Shown: positions 1 through 8,697 of the stretch, in pieces | How positions within the stretch are numbered: position 1 is the stretch's first letter | Layout: each line of letters begins with the position of its first letter | Assembly (NCBI GenBank): GCA_031262085.1 | Contig: JAISIN010000121.1 | Coordinates: 1-64,000 of the forward strand | From: Prevotellaceae bacterium | Lineage (GTDB): Bacteria > Bacteroidota > Bacteroidia > Bacteroidales > Bacteroidaceae | Length of the DNA stretch: 64,000 bases | Reading direction: 5' to 3' | The notes under the pieces: model-generated | What the model saw: only the letters and a program-made list of their open reading frames with translations | Told to the model about the DNA's origin: nothing | Databases searched by the model: none | Made by a program: the position numbers and the translations under genes

Positions 1-281
1 GCTACACCTAAAAAATAACTTTACTGTGTTCTACATTGGCTTTTGGAGAACCAATCAACGGCTGGCATACCTGTGACGAGGAAAACTTTTTGAAAATTTC
101 TCAAAGTGGGAAAGTTGGGCCAAATCATTACCCATTCAAAACGTTATAGAGCCTTATTTTACAACGCTATCTTTAGCTACAGCCGGCACTGACTCATAAA
201 AACTTCTGGTGAAAGCAAATACAGAAGTGCTTCTCACTACGTTTTGGCTCTTGACAGGTATCTGAATAAGTAATCCAAATC

Positions 282-350
282 CGGAAGTGAGACAGCGCCA
301 AACTCGGAAGTGAAACAGCGCCAAACTCGGAAGTGAAGCTGGGCGAACCG
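282..350. repeat. Intergenic tandem repeat, 23-bp period, 3 copies (CGGAAGTGAAACAGCGCCAAACT)
   Basis: Units at 282-304, 305-327 and 328-350; units 1 and 2 differ at one base, unit 3 is partly degenerate. Confidence 0.85.
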
Positions 351-623
351 TCGTTTCTGTTGGTGCTTACGGGCGGGCAATATGCATACCGCAGAGAAGA
401 TGGCGTCTTGGTGGTGCCGATAGGATGTATGAAAGATTGATTGCCCGAACGTAATACCCCTATGATTGTGGATAGGCACAAAAAGAACAAGAGGGCAAGG
501 AGTGGTATCAATCCTCCTTGCCCTCAACTGAAAAACAACAATTTACCTAATCTAATAATAGCCTATTGAACTTGTTTGTTTTGTGTAATTATATGCTATG
601 ATTATATGTTTTGATTTTGTAAG

Positions 624-662
624 GTGTAGAGACGCAAGGTTGTTGCGCTTGCGCCTCTACAC
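624..662. repeat. Palindromic hairpin element GTGTAGAGACGCAAG-N9-CTTGCGCCTCTACAC
   Basis: 15-bp arms at 624-638 and 648-662 with one mismatch. It lies just beyond the 3' end of the GH10 gene, so it may act as a terminator or be a dispersed palindromic repeat. Confidence 0.6.
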
Positions 663-704
663 GCATGGTTTATGATATACTTAGACTATAATAGTTTTGT
701 TCTA

Positions 705-2945
705 TTATTGTTTTGACGGATAATCTACTCCGGCAAGTCCGTCGGCGAAGCCGCCGTAGGTGTGCTTGCGGGTACTATAATTGGTCGTCCATAGACCGAT
801 AGGCTGACCGGCGCGCCAACCGCTATCTGTGGGGCTGTCTGTGGAAGCCCACTGCGTAATGCCGTAGCGTTGATTAGCCGGAATAAGCCTGAAGTACTCC
901 TTGATGATGAAGTTATAAAACTTAGCCATACCTCTTGCCTGCTCATCGGTTACGTCAGGGGTCATGATGTCATTGCCGTTCGCATCAACAATACCCATAT
1001 CCAACTCCGAAATCTTGATGAGTTTGCCGCTGGAAGCCAGTAGTTCAAACATCTTTGTAATGGCAGCTTCCTTGCTGGCTTGTACGGTAGGATTCAGATA
1101 GTAAGATACGTGCATTTGCGTGCCGATACCGTCGATTTGGGTTATTCCATCGCTTTCCCAGCGTTTAATCCATTCAATGAGGCTCTTGAGCTTACCGTTG
1201 TCATCCCAATCCGATTCGAGATTGTAATCGTTGACAAAGAGCTTCAAGGGAACAGTGCTGTTCTCACGAGCCGATTTCACAGCGATACGAACGTAGTCGG
1301 GACCGAGATAGTCTTGCCAGTAGAAATTATTCTTAGCATCTCCATTAGAAGCCGATTGCAGATCGTATAAACCGTCTCCGTCGCTGTCGGCACCCGAAAG
1401 CGGTTCATTTACTACATCCCAAGCAGTGACGTAACCGTCGGTAGCTATCATCATGCCTGAAATCCAGTTGTTCATCGCCCAAGTCAGGGTGTCGGCTTTC
1501 TCTTCAGGGGTGAGCGGTATACCTCCTGTGCGTTCTATTTCCCAAATGATATCGTCAAAATAGTAAGTAGTGTTGTCCGACATCGCCAAGTTGAAAGCGA
1601 TAGTATTCATACCGGCAGCTGCATCGGGTACAGTCCCGTTATATGTATACTCTTGCCATTCGGTTGTAACACTTGGACTTCCAACGATAGACCAGTGAAG
1701 ATAACCTCCAGGACCGTTATGGGCTTGTGCTTCAAGAGTAACATTTTTATCAGCTTTCATTTTCATACTAAAATGGAAACCTTCGCCGGCTTCAAATACA
1801 TGATCCACTGTCACAAAGAACTGCGTATCCCATGTATTCACATGGCTGGCACCAGACTTAACTACAATTGCACGCCCTATACCGTCGGCACCGGTACCCG
1901 GACCGCTGAATGTAGGAGGTCCTTGTGCCCCTCCACCTTCGGCTACGGTATAAGACCCTCTATCATTGCTTTCGCAATCAGAGTTTGTTACGATGTTTTC
2001 CCACCAAGAGGTTTCCAATTGTTTTTCGTATTCGATTGACATGTCATCGAAATAGTAAGTTGTGGCTGTTCCTCCCAAGTCAAATACAAATGCTTGCCAT
2101 GGCTCAGTACCAGTCACAGTAGCTTCCCCTTCAAATGTTTGCCATTCGGTGGTTACCGGTAAGTCGGGTATTGGACTCCATTGCATCATGGTTCCCACCG
2201 TGGAATGTCCTTGTGTATGTACATTGCAAGCCACGTCAGCACGAACTTTAAATGAATATTTGTACTTTGCCCCAATAGGTGCCGGCTCTGTAAATACAGC
2301 TACAAATTGTGAACTCCAAAGATCTTGTGCTGTCGGATTAGTTACTGCAAACCCTGCACTTCCGTCTACACCTGTACCTTCTTTCCTTTCTCCGGATCCA
2401 CTATTGTTTACTAACCAGGCACCAACATTGCTGCTTTCAAAATCGCCGTTAGTTAATAATTGTACCCATTCGGTACCGGAATCTCCTTCCACAGGTTTGT
2501 CGGCAATTAAGCTCTTTAGATATTTGAGATTCTGTTGGGCATGCCACACCAATGTATGTCCATAGATGCTAACACCGGCTGCTTTAGCTGTCTTTACGAA
2601 GGTTTCTACCGGATCGAAAATCATGGTACCATTATCTTTCACTACCGAGCCATACTTCATGGCATTACCAGCCGTTACTTCGTCAAAATTGGTGTTGCTG
2701 ACACGATAGGCATAACCTAATGTGTTGTAGTCATTAACGTCGACGCCCGTCCCCAATTTGAAATTGGGATTGGTTGTGCGGTCAACGTATGATTTCAAAG
2801 CATCGTAGTTGTTCAGATACTCCATATCGGCTATGGAAGTCGGCTTATCAGTTACCTCGAACGACAGCGGAGTGTTATCGGCACACGATGTCAGCGCGGC
2901 AGTTGTGATAAGGAAAGCTCCTAAAATATAAGATAGATGTTTCAT
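705..2945 (-). CDS. GH10 endo-beta-1,4-xylanase lipoprotein with two CBM4/9-like modules inserted in the catalytic domain
   Basis: GH10 motifs YGHTLVWHAQ before and TAWDVVNEPL / ISELDMGI after two repeated NGDFES.../NSDCES... carbohydrate-binding-like modules, each ending in TYYFDD. Lipoprotein signal TSCAD. Confidence 0.92.
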   Translation of the reverse strand: MKHLSYILGAFLITTAALTSCADNTPLSFEVTDKPTSIADMEYLNNYDALKSYVDRTTNPNFKLGTGVDVNDYNTLGYAYRVSNTNFDEVTAGNAMKYGSVVKDNGTMIFDPVETFVKTAKAAGVSIYGHTLVWHAQQNLKYLKSLIADKPVEGDSGTEWVQLLTNGDFESSNVGAWLVNNSGSGERKEGTGVDGSAGFAVTNPTAQDLWSSQFVAVFTEPAPIGAKYKYSFKVRADVACNVHTQGHSTVGTMMQWSPIPDLPVTTEWQTFEGEATVTGTEPWQAFVFDLGGTATTYYFDDMSIEYEKQLETSWWENIVTNSDCESNDRGSYTVAEGGGAQGPPTFSGPGTGADGIGRAIVVKSGASHVNTWDTQFFVTVDHVFEAGEGFHFSMKMKADKNVTLEAQAHNGPGGYLHWSIVGSPSVTTEWQEYTYNGTVPDAAAGMNTIAFNLAMSDNTTYYFDDIIWEIERTGGIPLTPEEKADTLTWAMNNWISGMMIATDGYVTAWDVVNEPLSGADSDGDGLYDLQSASNGDAKNNFYWQDYLGPDYVRIAVKSARENSTVPLKLFVNDYNLESDWDDNGKLKSLIEWIKRWESDGITQIDGIGTQMHVSYYLNPTVQASKEAAITKMFELLASSGKLIKISELDMGIVDANGNDIMTPDVTDEQARGMAKFYNFIIKEYFRLIPANQRYGITQWASTDSPTDSGWRAGQPIGLWTTNYSTRKHTYGGFADGLAGVDYPSKQ

Positions 2946-2961
2946 AACTGTTTCTTATTTA

Positions 2962-3987
2962 TTATTTTGCTGCCACAGCGAACCACTCGGCTTTCATGCC
3001 GCGATCGCGTACTACGAGGGTATCGGTAGCGGCGCAGGTGATGCCATGATGCTGCAGTGTGTAGTCCAAATAGAGTACATCGCGGTCTTGGGCGCCCCAG
3101 CTGTTTTTGTCACCTTTGGCCACAAACTTGCCGCTACCGTTTGCTATCACACCTTCCGAGTCGGAAGATATGGTACATTCACCATTTTCATTGAATGTAA
3201 TGAGCAGTGTGCAGTCGATGATGTTACCGTCGGGATCTTTTGCATCATACGCCCAAGCGATGGTGTTGAGAGAACGGGTAGTGATGGCGTCAATTACTTC
3301 GTCTTTTTCAACATATTGATTGTGACGGATTACGGTACCGGTTTGCGCACCGCTATATACATCTTTGCCACGGCGCAGGTAGTTTGCATCGTATTTGTTG
3401 ATGTATTTCACGGCGTAGAGAATGTAATCCTTCGGCAATACATCCCAATCATTAACATCTACGCGGTTGGGATTGCTGACCAGTGGTTTACCTGCTAGAA
3501 TGGTATCCGCACCTGTCACATTTGTCATTACTATGGGGATGACATAGTTGGTTGTCAATGCTTTGGCGTCGGCAAAGAATGCGTCTGAAAGCTGTACTGT
3601 GACACCTCCTAACATTTTCCCTTTAGGAATAGTAATCCGGCTGTCCGACGAAAGTGAGTAGTAATTAGTTGGCATCGGTACGATGTCGACCCCCGTATTG
3701 GCAAACACGATGTTGTTACACAACGAGTTGTCTACACGGATGTCTATATCAATGTCCTTGGTGTTATCGTACACGCCGCCGATGGTTGCCATGATTTGAC
3801 ATTGATGTAGGTTGTCGAGCGTAGTGTCGAATACATCCTCACCCAAACAAATGGTACGTATAGGGCTTTGATAGGAGAAGTACACCGCACTATATTCATA
3901 GTTCGGGAACTCCCAGTCGCCGTTGTGGCAACCGCTGAAAGAGAGACCGGCGAGGGTCAGTAATGATAGTATAAATACTTTTTTCAT
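2962..3987 (-). CDS. DUF1735-type surface glycan-binding lipoprotein at the SusE/F position
   Basis: Lipobox LSFSGCHN; lies between SusD and GH10 in the same operon; sequence style of DUF1735 proteins (IPKGKMLGGVTVQLSDAFFAD). Confidence 0.75.
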   Translation of the reverse strand: MKKVFILSLLTLAGLSFSGCHNGDWEFPNYEYSAVYFSYQSPIRTICLGEDVFDTTLDNLHQCQIMATIGGVYDNTKDIDIDIRVDNSLCNNIVFANTGVDIVPMPTNYYSLSSDSRITIPKGKMLGGVTVQLSDAFFADAKALTTNYVIPIVMTNVTGADTILAGKPLVSNPNRVDVNDWDVLPKDYILYAVKYINKYDANYLRRGKDVYSGAQTGTVIRHNQYVEKDEVIDAITTRSLNTIAWAYDAKDPDGNIIDCTLLITFNENGECTISSDSEGVIANGSGKFVAKGDKNSWGAQDRDVLYLDYTLQHHGITCAATDTLVVRDRGMKAEWFAVAAK

Positions 3988-4017
3988 TGTGTCTTTTTAT
4001 TAATCGTTAGATAAGGA

Positions 4018-5817
4018 TTACCAACCCTCATTCTGAATTAGATTGCTAAATTTCAGTATTTCAGAGTAGGGAATCGGACCGTAGTACATATAATCTTTAT
4101 AGGCACGTTGTTCTACGCTGGGTAACATAGTGTAGGTAGTTCCGGTGATACTCATGCCGGTAGCTGTTTCGGTAATATCTGCTTTCCAGCGGCGAAGATC
4201 CCAAAAACGGAATCCCTCGAAACAGAGTTCCAAACGACGTTCGTTACGAATCAATGCACGCATTTTGACTTGGTCACCCTTGATGGACTCTAAATAAGCA
4301 TCACCATTGTCAAGTCCGATGCCGGCGCGTTTGCGGATTCCTTTAATCACATCGTAAGCCGAATAGCTATGACCACCTGTTCCTGTCGGTCCCCACGCTT
4401 CATTGGCAGCCTCGGCATAACTCAGGAATATTTCGGTATAGCGAATGAATGGTTTGTAGTGATACTGATTGGTCGTTGAATTAGGATTGGCATTTACCGT
4501 TTGGCACAACAATTTCTTCATATAGTAACCGGTACGGGTAGAGGTGACCGCTTTACCTAAGCCATCGTTGGTTGTTCCATCGGCAGCGGTAACAATAACC
4601 GTGTTGTCTTTACCGGCAGTTCCGCCATTGCGAAGAATGTAGAGATCAAGACGCGGGTCACGGTTGCTGTATGGGCTTGCGGCATTGTATTGGCTGGAAG
4701 CATCAGTGATAGGATAGCCATTTAGCATGGGAAAAGCATCTACTAAATTTTGGGTAGGGTTGATACGTCCTCTGCCAAAGAGGGTAGGGGGGAAGTTGTC
4801 TTGTTCCAATGATGCGCTTTCTTCCTTGTTGGAACGCCACAGAACCTCTAAGGGGTTTGTACCACCTACCATTTCACTGATAGTTTTGCTGTTTTCATAC
4901 CATCTGTTTCCGGTAGGGTCAATCTTACTTACCGGATCACTACCCAATCCGTCTAATACTTCCGCCATGCGGTTAGCGGCTTCTTCCCAAGTTACACCGG
5001 AAGCGTTGTTGTATGCCGGACTAGCTGCCATTAATGCTGCCTGAGCGCGAACGGCACGGGCAATGCGGGCACTCATGCGATTCTTGGCATTGTCGCCGAA
5101 TACACGGGTGTATTGAGCAGCTGTAGCACCGAGAGCTTTGTATTTTGCGGGCACAACGCTTTCAGAATTGATAGCTCCGTAATCTTCGGGTAACAATTCG
5201 ATAGCTGTTTCTACATCACTATTAAGTAGTGCGAGACACTCTTGGAAGGTATTTCGCGGTAAATTGAATTCAGATGTAACAGTTTCTGGTTCTGTCAGGA
5301 TGGGAATACCGAGCAATGTTCCGTCGGCAGCATAACCTGCATGATTCATCAATAGGTGATACATGTAGAGAGCACGCATGCCGTAAGCGTCGCCTTTCAT
5401 ACGTTGACGGAAAAGTTCAGCTACAATAGGGTCGTTAGCCCAATGTACATCATCTGCCATAGCAATAACCTGATTCAAATATTGCCATGAGGCACGCAGA
5501 TATTGCCAGCGATCCATCGGGTTATTGTCGGAGCGCCAGGCGCCACCAGCCATAAGGCGGTAGTTATTACCGGGATCATTAGATACGGCATCGTCAGTTG
5601 CGACATCGTTGAATTGCCATGACCCAAGCGGATTACTAATGTATGCATGTCCCAGTAATCCCGCTGTCCATGCAGGCATTGTGTATAGATTACCGGTCTC
5701 CTTTTGATTCTCTATGGCTGGATTGAACAAATCGTCGCATCCGGTCAGAGCAGAGAGTACAGGCACCATCAGTGCAAGTATTGCTATTTTCTTTATCTTC
5801 TTCATGATGATTTTCAT
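4018..5817 (-). CDS. SusD/RagB family starch-binding-like outer membrane lipoprotein (second pair)
   Basis: Lipobox LTGCDD; C-terminal FLSYAEAANEAWG, IRNERRLELCFEGFRFWDLRRWK and YGPIPYSEI motifs typical of SusD. Confidence 0.93.
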   Translation of the reverse strand: MKIIMKKIKKIAILALMVPVLSALTGCDDLFNPAIENQKETGNLYTMPAWTAGLLGHAYISNPLGSWQFNDVATDDAVSNDPGNNYRLMAGGAWRSDNNPMDRWQYLRASWQYLNQVIAMADDVHWANDPIVAELFRQRMKGDAYGMRALYMYHLLMNHAGYAADGTLLGIPILTEPETVTSEFNLPRNTFQECLALLNSDVETAIELLPEDYGAINSESVVPAKYKALGATAAQYTRVFGDNAKNRMSARIARAVRAQAALMAASPAYNNASGVTWEEAANRMAEVLDGLGSDPVSKIDPTGNRWYENSKTISEMVGGTNPLEVLWRSNKEESASLEQDNFPPTLFGRGRINPTQNLVDAFPMLNGYPITDASSQYNAASPYSNRDPRLDLYILRNGGTAGKDNTVIVTAADGTTNDGLGKAVTSTRTGYYMKKLLCQTVNANPNSTTNQYHYKPFIRYTEIFLSYAEAANEAWGPTGTGGHSYSAYDVIKGIRKRAGIGLDNGDAYLESIKGDQVKMRALIRNERRLELCFEGFRFWDLRRWKADITETATGMSITGTTYTMLPSVEQRAYKDYMYYGPIPYSEILKFSNLIQNEGW

Positions 5818-5835
5818 TTTAGCAGATTATACAGA

Positions 5836-8667
5836 TTAGAATGTGCCTTTTACACCTAAATTGTAGAAGCGTGTTTGCGGGGCACTTCCCACGTTCAACT
5901 CCAAATGCTTGCGCTCTTTGGAAATGGTAAGCAGATTGTATCCACTTACGTAAACACTTACGCCTTTTACGAAGGTTCCTTGCAGTACGTTTCTCGGCAA
6001 GTCATAAGTAAGTTGTACTTGCGACAGGTTGAAACGATCGCTCTTATACATCCAATAGTCGGAGTTGCGGAAATTATTTGTCCCACTTTTGGCCGTTAGA
6101 CGCGGGAAGGTTGCCGTAGCTGCCGTTTCTGGTGTCCAACGGTTGCGTACTACTTCACTGTATTTATCTTGAGCGTCTACCCAATAGTAATTGCTGTTTT
6201 TCAACCCATAGCCTCCGAAGTAGCCGTTTGCCATAGCAAAGAGGGTGAAGTTACGCCATTTCATACTGAGGTTTACGCCCAAACGGAATGGAATGTCCGA
6301 ACGCCCCAAGAATACTTCATCTTGATTGTTGATACTGCCGTCGCCATTTTGATCTTTGTATTTGATGTCGCCCGGTCGTACATCACCGAATGTTTGTGCG
6401 GGTGCAGCATCTACATCGGATTGGCTATTGAACAAGCCTTCACTTTCCAAGCCCCAAATAGCATTGATCGGACGACCGATACGGGTTTGATAGGCATCGG
6501 CATATGATTCGTCCTGTTTGGCTATCTCAGTGGTGTAATACATACCGCTCACACCCAATGTCAGGTCTACTTCGCTGATTTTCTTGTTGAGGTAAACGCT
6601 GAAATCGAAGCCCGAACGGTTGTATTTGTTGTAGTTCACAATGGGGATGATAGACGATGTGGGGTAGCCTACCTGCGTAAAGTAGTTGGGGTAGAGTGAC
6701 GATACGCGTGCCAAACCACCATCCATTTGGTTGGTGAAGTAGTTCAGGTCGAAGGTGATCAACTTGTTCCATAACGATCCGCGCAAGCCTACATTGATCT
6801 CTTTTCGTTTGATGAACGTCATGTCGGGATTGTCTCCACGTTGAAATTCGGTAGCAGCCTCACCACCCAAGTCAGCCCACGAATACCACCCGCCGCGTTG
6901 TAATACCGGTCGGTAGAGATAGTAGCCCATTCCACCATTTTGCGGGTCGGTGATGTCTAAGTCCTGCTCTATGATCCCAGCGGATGCCGTAATCATCAGA
7001 TCGTCGAAAGCAGTATTGGCAAAGAAATCTTCTTTCACCGGACGCCAGCCCAATGTGACGGTGGGAGAGAAGCCGAGACGGTTGGCGATAGGCAACTTGG
7101 CAGAGTAGGGCAAGGCAGCGCTAAAGTCTACATAGTACTTGTGCTTATAGTTATATGAAGCCTGAAAGCCCATGTTTACATTGGTGATGCGATGATATTG
7201 TCCGCTCTGCTGAGTCTGCCAAGCATTAGCAACCACCATACCGAATACATTGTGGTCGGTATTGAACGTGTGATTATAGTCGAACTGCATTGATATATTG
7301 TAGGTATATCGATATGCCGAGTTGCTTATAGTCTCAACACCACTTTTTCTATCCTTAGTTCCATAAGAGTTGACCGATGCAATCATGTCGTGACCGCCAT
7401 AGTTTGTCCATGTCGGTGTAAACGTGGCATAGCTGTTTGTATAGCCCTGATTGTATGTCGAGGCATAGTCAATACCATACTTAGCACGGAAAAAGAGACC
7501 TTGCAACAAAGGATGCAAGTTTACATCAAACCGTGTATTGAATTGGAACTGACGACTTACATATTTGCTGTCACCTCCGGCATACGAATCGGCTATCGGA
7601 TTGGTCATATCGAGCTGCGTTGCACCCAAAAAATACTTTCCGTCAACGATGTAGTTACTCGTATTGATGGCATTCCATGTGTTGATATCTCCCTCCTCAA
7701 TATAGCTCAGAGGAATAAGAGGCGCTATGCGGTCGGGAAGAATAGTCGAGGCATTCTCCCACCAATTACCGGCAGCTGTATATGAATCATAGAAGGTTAC
7801 ATTGGCATCGGCTTGTGCGGTGACCAAATCGTGTAACTTCATGTCAACATTACCGCGCACGAAGAAGCGACTGATGTAATTGTCAGCAGCATTGCCCACT
7901 TTTAGTACTGTTGATTCGCGATAGTATCCGGTCGAAGTATAATACTTCACGCGTTGGTTGCCGCCGCTGATTTCGGCGATAGCTTCCGAGCGATTGTACA
8001 TCTTGCGCAGAAAGTCCGATGAGTACATATCCAAGTTAGGATAACGATAGGGATTTTCACCCGAGCCATGATTGTATATCGTTTCGGCAGAGTATTTAAT
8101 GGGGTCACCGTCGTTAAGAAGTGCCTCATTGTAGAGTGTCATGTACTCAGCTGATCCGAGATACTTGGGGTACGATTTGGGTACAAACATACCGGTATTG
8201 GCAGTGATGTTGATGCTGATAGGTCCTGTTTGTCCACGTTTGGTGGTGATCTGAATCACACCTTTCGATGCGCGGCTACCGTAAAGTACTACTGCTGCCG
8301 CTCCCTTGAGAATGGTGATCTGTTGGATTTCGGTGGGGAGCACGTTGTTGGCATCGCGTACCATACCGTCTACCACAACCAGATATCCGTCCATACCCCA
8401 TATATTGCCGTTTACGCCACCTACTACGTTTTCAACGAAATCCAAACTATAAGTGGTATAGGCTTTCTTCGTCAAGTCGGCTACGTTGATCACAGAGATA
8501 CCTCCCATAAGATCTTGTTGATCAGCAGTGCGGAATGCAACCTGCACTTTAGACGAATCGCTCATCAAGTCCAATGCAGGGTCTATTCCCAAATTTTGGG
8601 AAAACGCGTGCATAGAGCCGAAAGCGAATGCGGCACAAAATGCGAGTCCTTTATATATATGTTTCAT
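5836..8667 (-). CDS. SusC/RagA family TonB-linked outer membrane protein, short form lacking the N-terminal carboxypeptidase-regulatory-like extension
   Basis: Plug motif ITILKGAAAVVLYGSRASKGVIQITTKRG; C-terminal YNLLTISKERKHLELNVG...RFYNLGVKGTF; adjacent SusD. Confidence 0.93.
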   Translation of the reverse strand: MKHIYKGLAFCAAFAFGSMHAFSQNLGIDPALDLMSDSSKVQVAFRTADQQDLMGGISVINVADLTKKAYTTYSLDFVENVVGGVNGNIWGMDGYLVVVDGMVRDANNVLPTEIQQITILKGAAAVVLYGSRASKGVIQITTKRGQTGPISINITANTGMFVPKSYPKYLGSAEYMTLYNEALLNDGDPIKYSAETIYNHGSGENPYRYPNLDMYSSDFLRKMYNRSEAIAEISGGNQRVKYYTSTGYYRESTVLKVGNAADNYISRFFVRGNVDMKLHDLVTAQADANVTFYDSYTAAGNWWENASTILPDRIAPLIPLSYIEEGDINTWNAINTSNYIVDGKYFLGATQLDMTNPIADSYAGGDSKYVSRQFQFNTRFDVNLHPLLQGLFFRAKYGIDYASTYNQGYTNSYATFTPTWTNYGGHDMIASVNSYGTKDRKSGVETISNSAYRYTYNISMQFDYNHTFNTDHNVFGMVVANAWQTQQSGQYHRITNVNMGFQASYNYKHKYYVDFSAALPYSAKLPIANRLGFSPTVTLGWRPVKEDFFANTAFDDLMITASAGIIEQDLDITDPQNGGMGYYLYRPVLQRGGWYSWADLGGEAATEFQRGDNPDMTFIKRKEINVGLRGSLWNKLITFDLNYFTNQMDGGLARVSSLYPNYFTQVGYPTSSIIPIVNYNKYNRSGFDFSVYLNKKISEVDLTLGVSGMYYTTEIAKQDESYADAYQTRIGRPINAIWGLESEGLFNSQSDVDAAPAQTFGDVRPGDIKYKDQNGDGSINNQDEVFLGRSDIPFRLGVNLSMKWRNFTLFAMANGYFGGYGLKNSNYYWVDAQDKYSEVVRNRWTPETAATATFPRLTAKSGTNNFRNSDYWMYKSDRFNLSQVQLTYDLPRNVLQGTFVKGVSVYVSGYNLLTISKERKHLELNVGSAPQTRFYNLGVKGTF

Positions 8668-8697
8668 TGTAATCTTTGTTTAAAGGTGTTCAAATGT

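Noticed and set aside
194-527. Overlapping 105-aa and 96-aa - strand ORFs at the left edge
   Set aside because: Dominated by the 23-bp tandem repeat; no signal or domain recognised.
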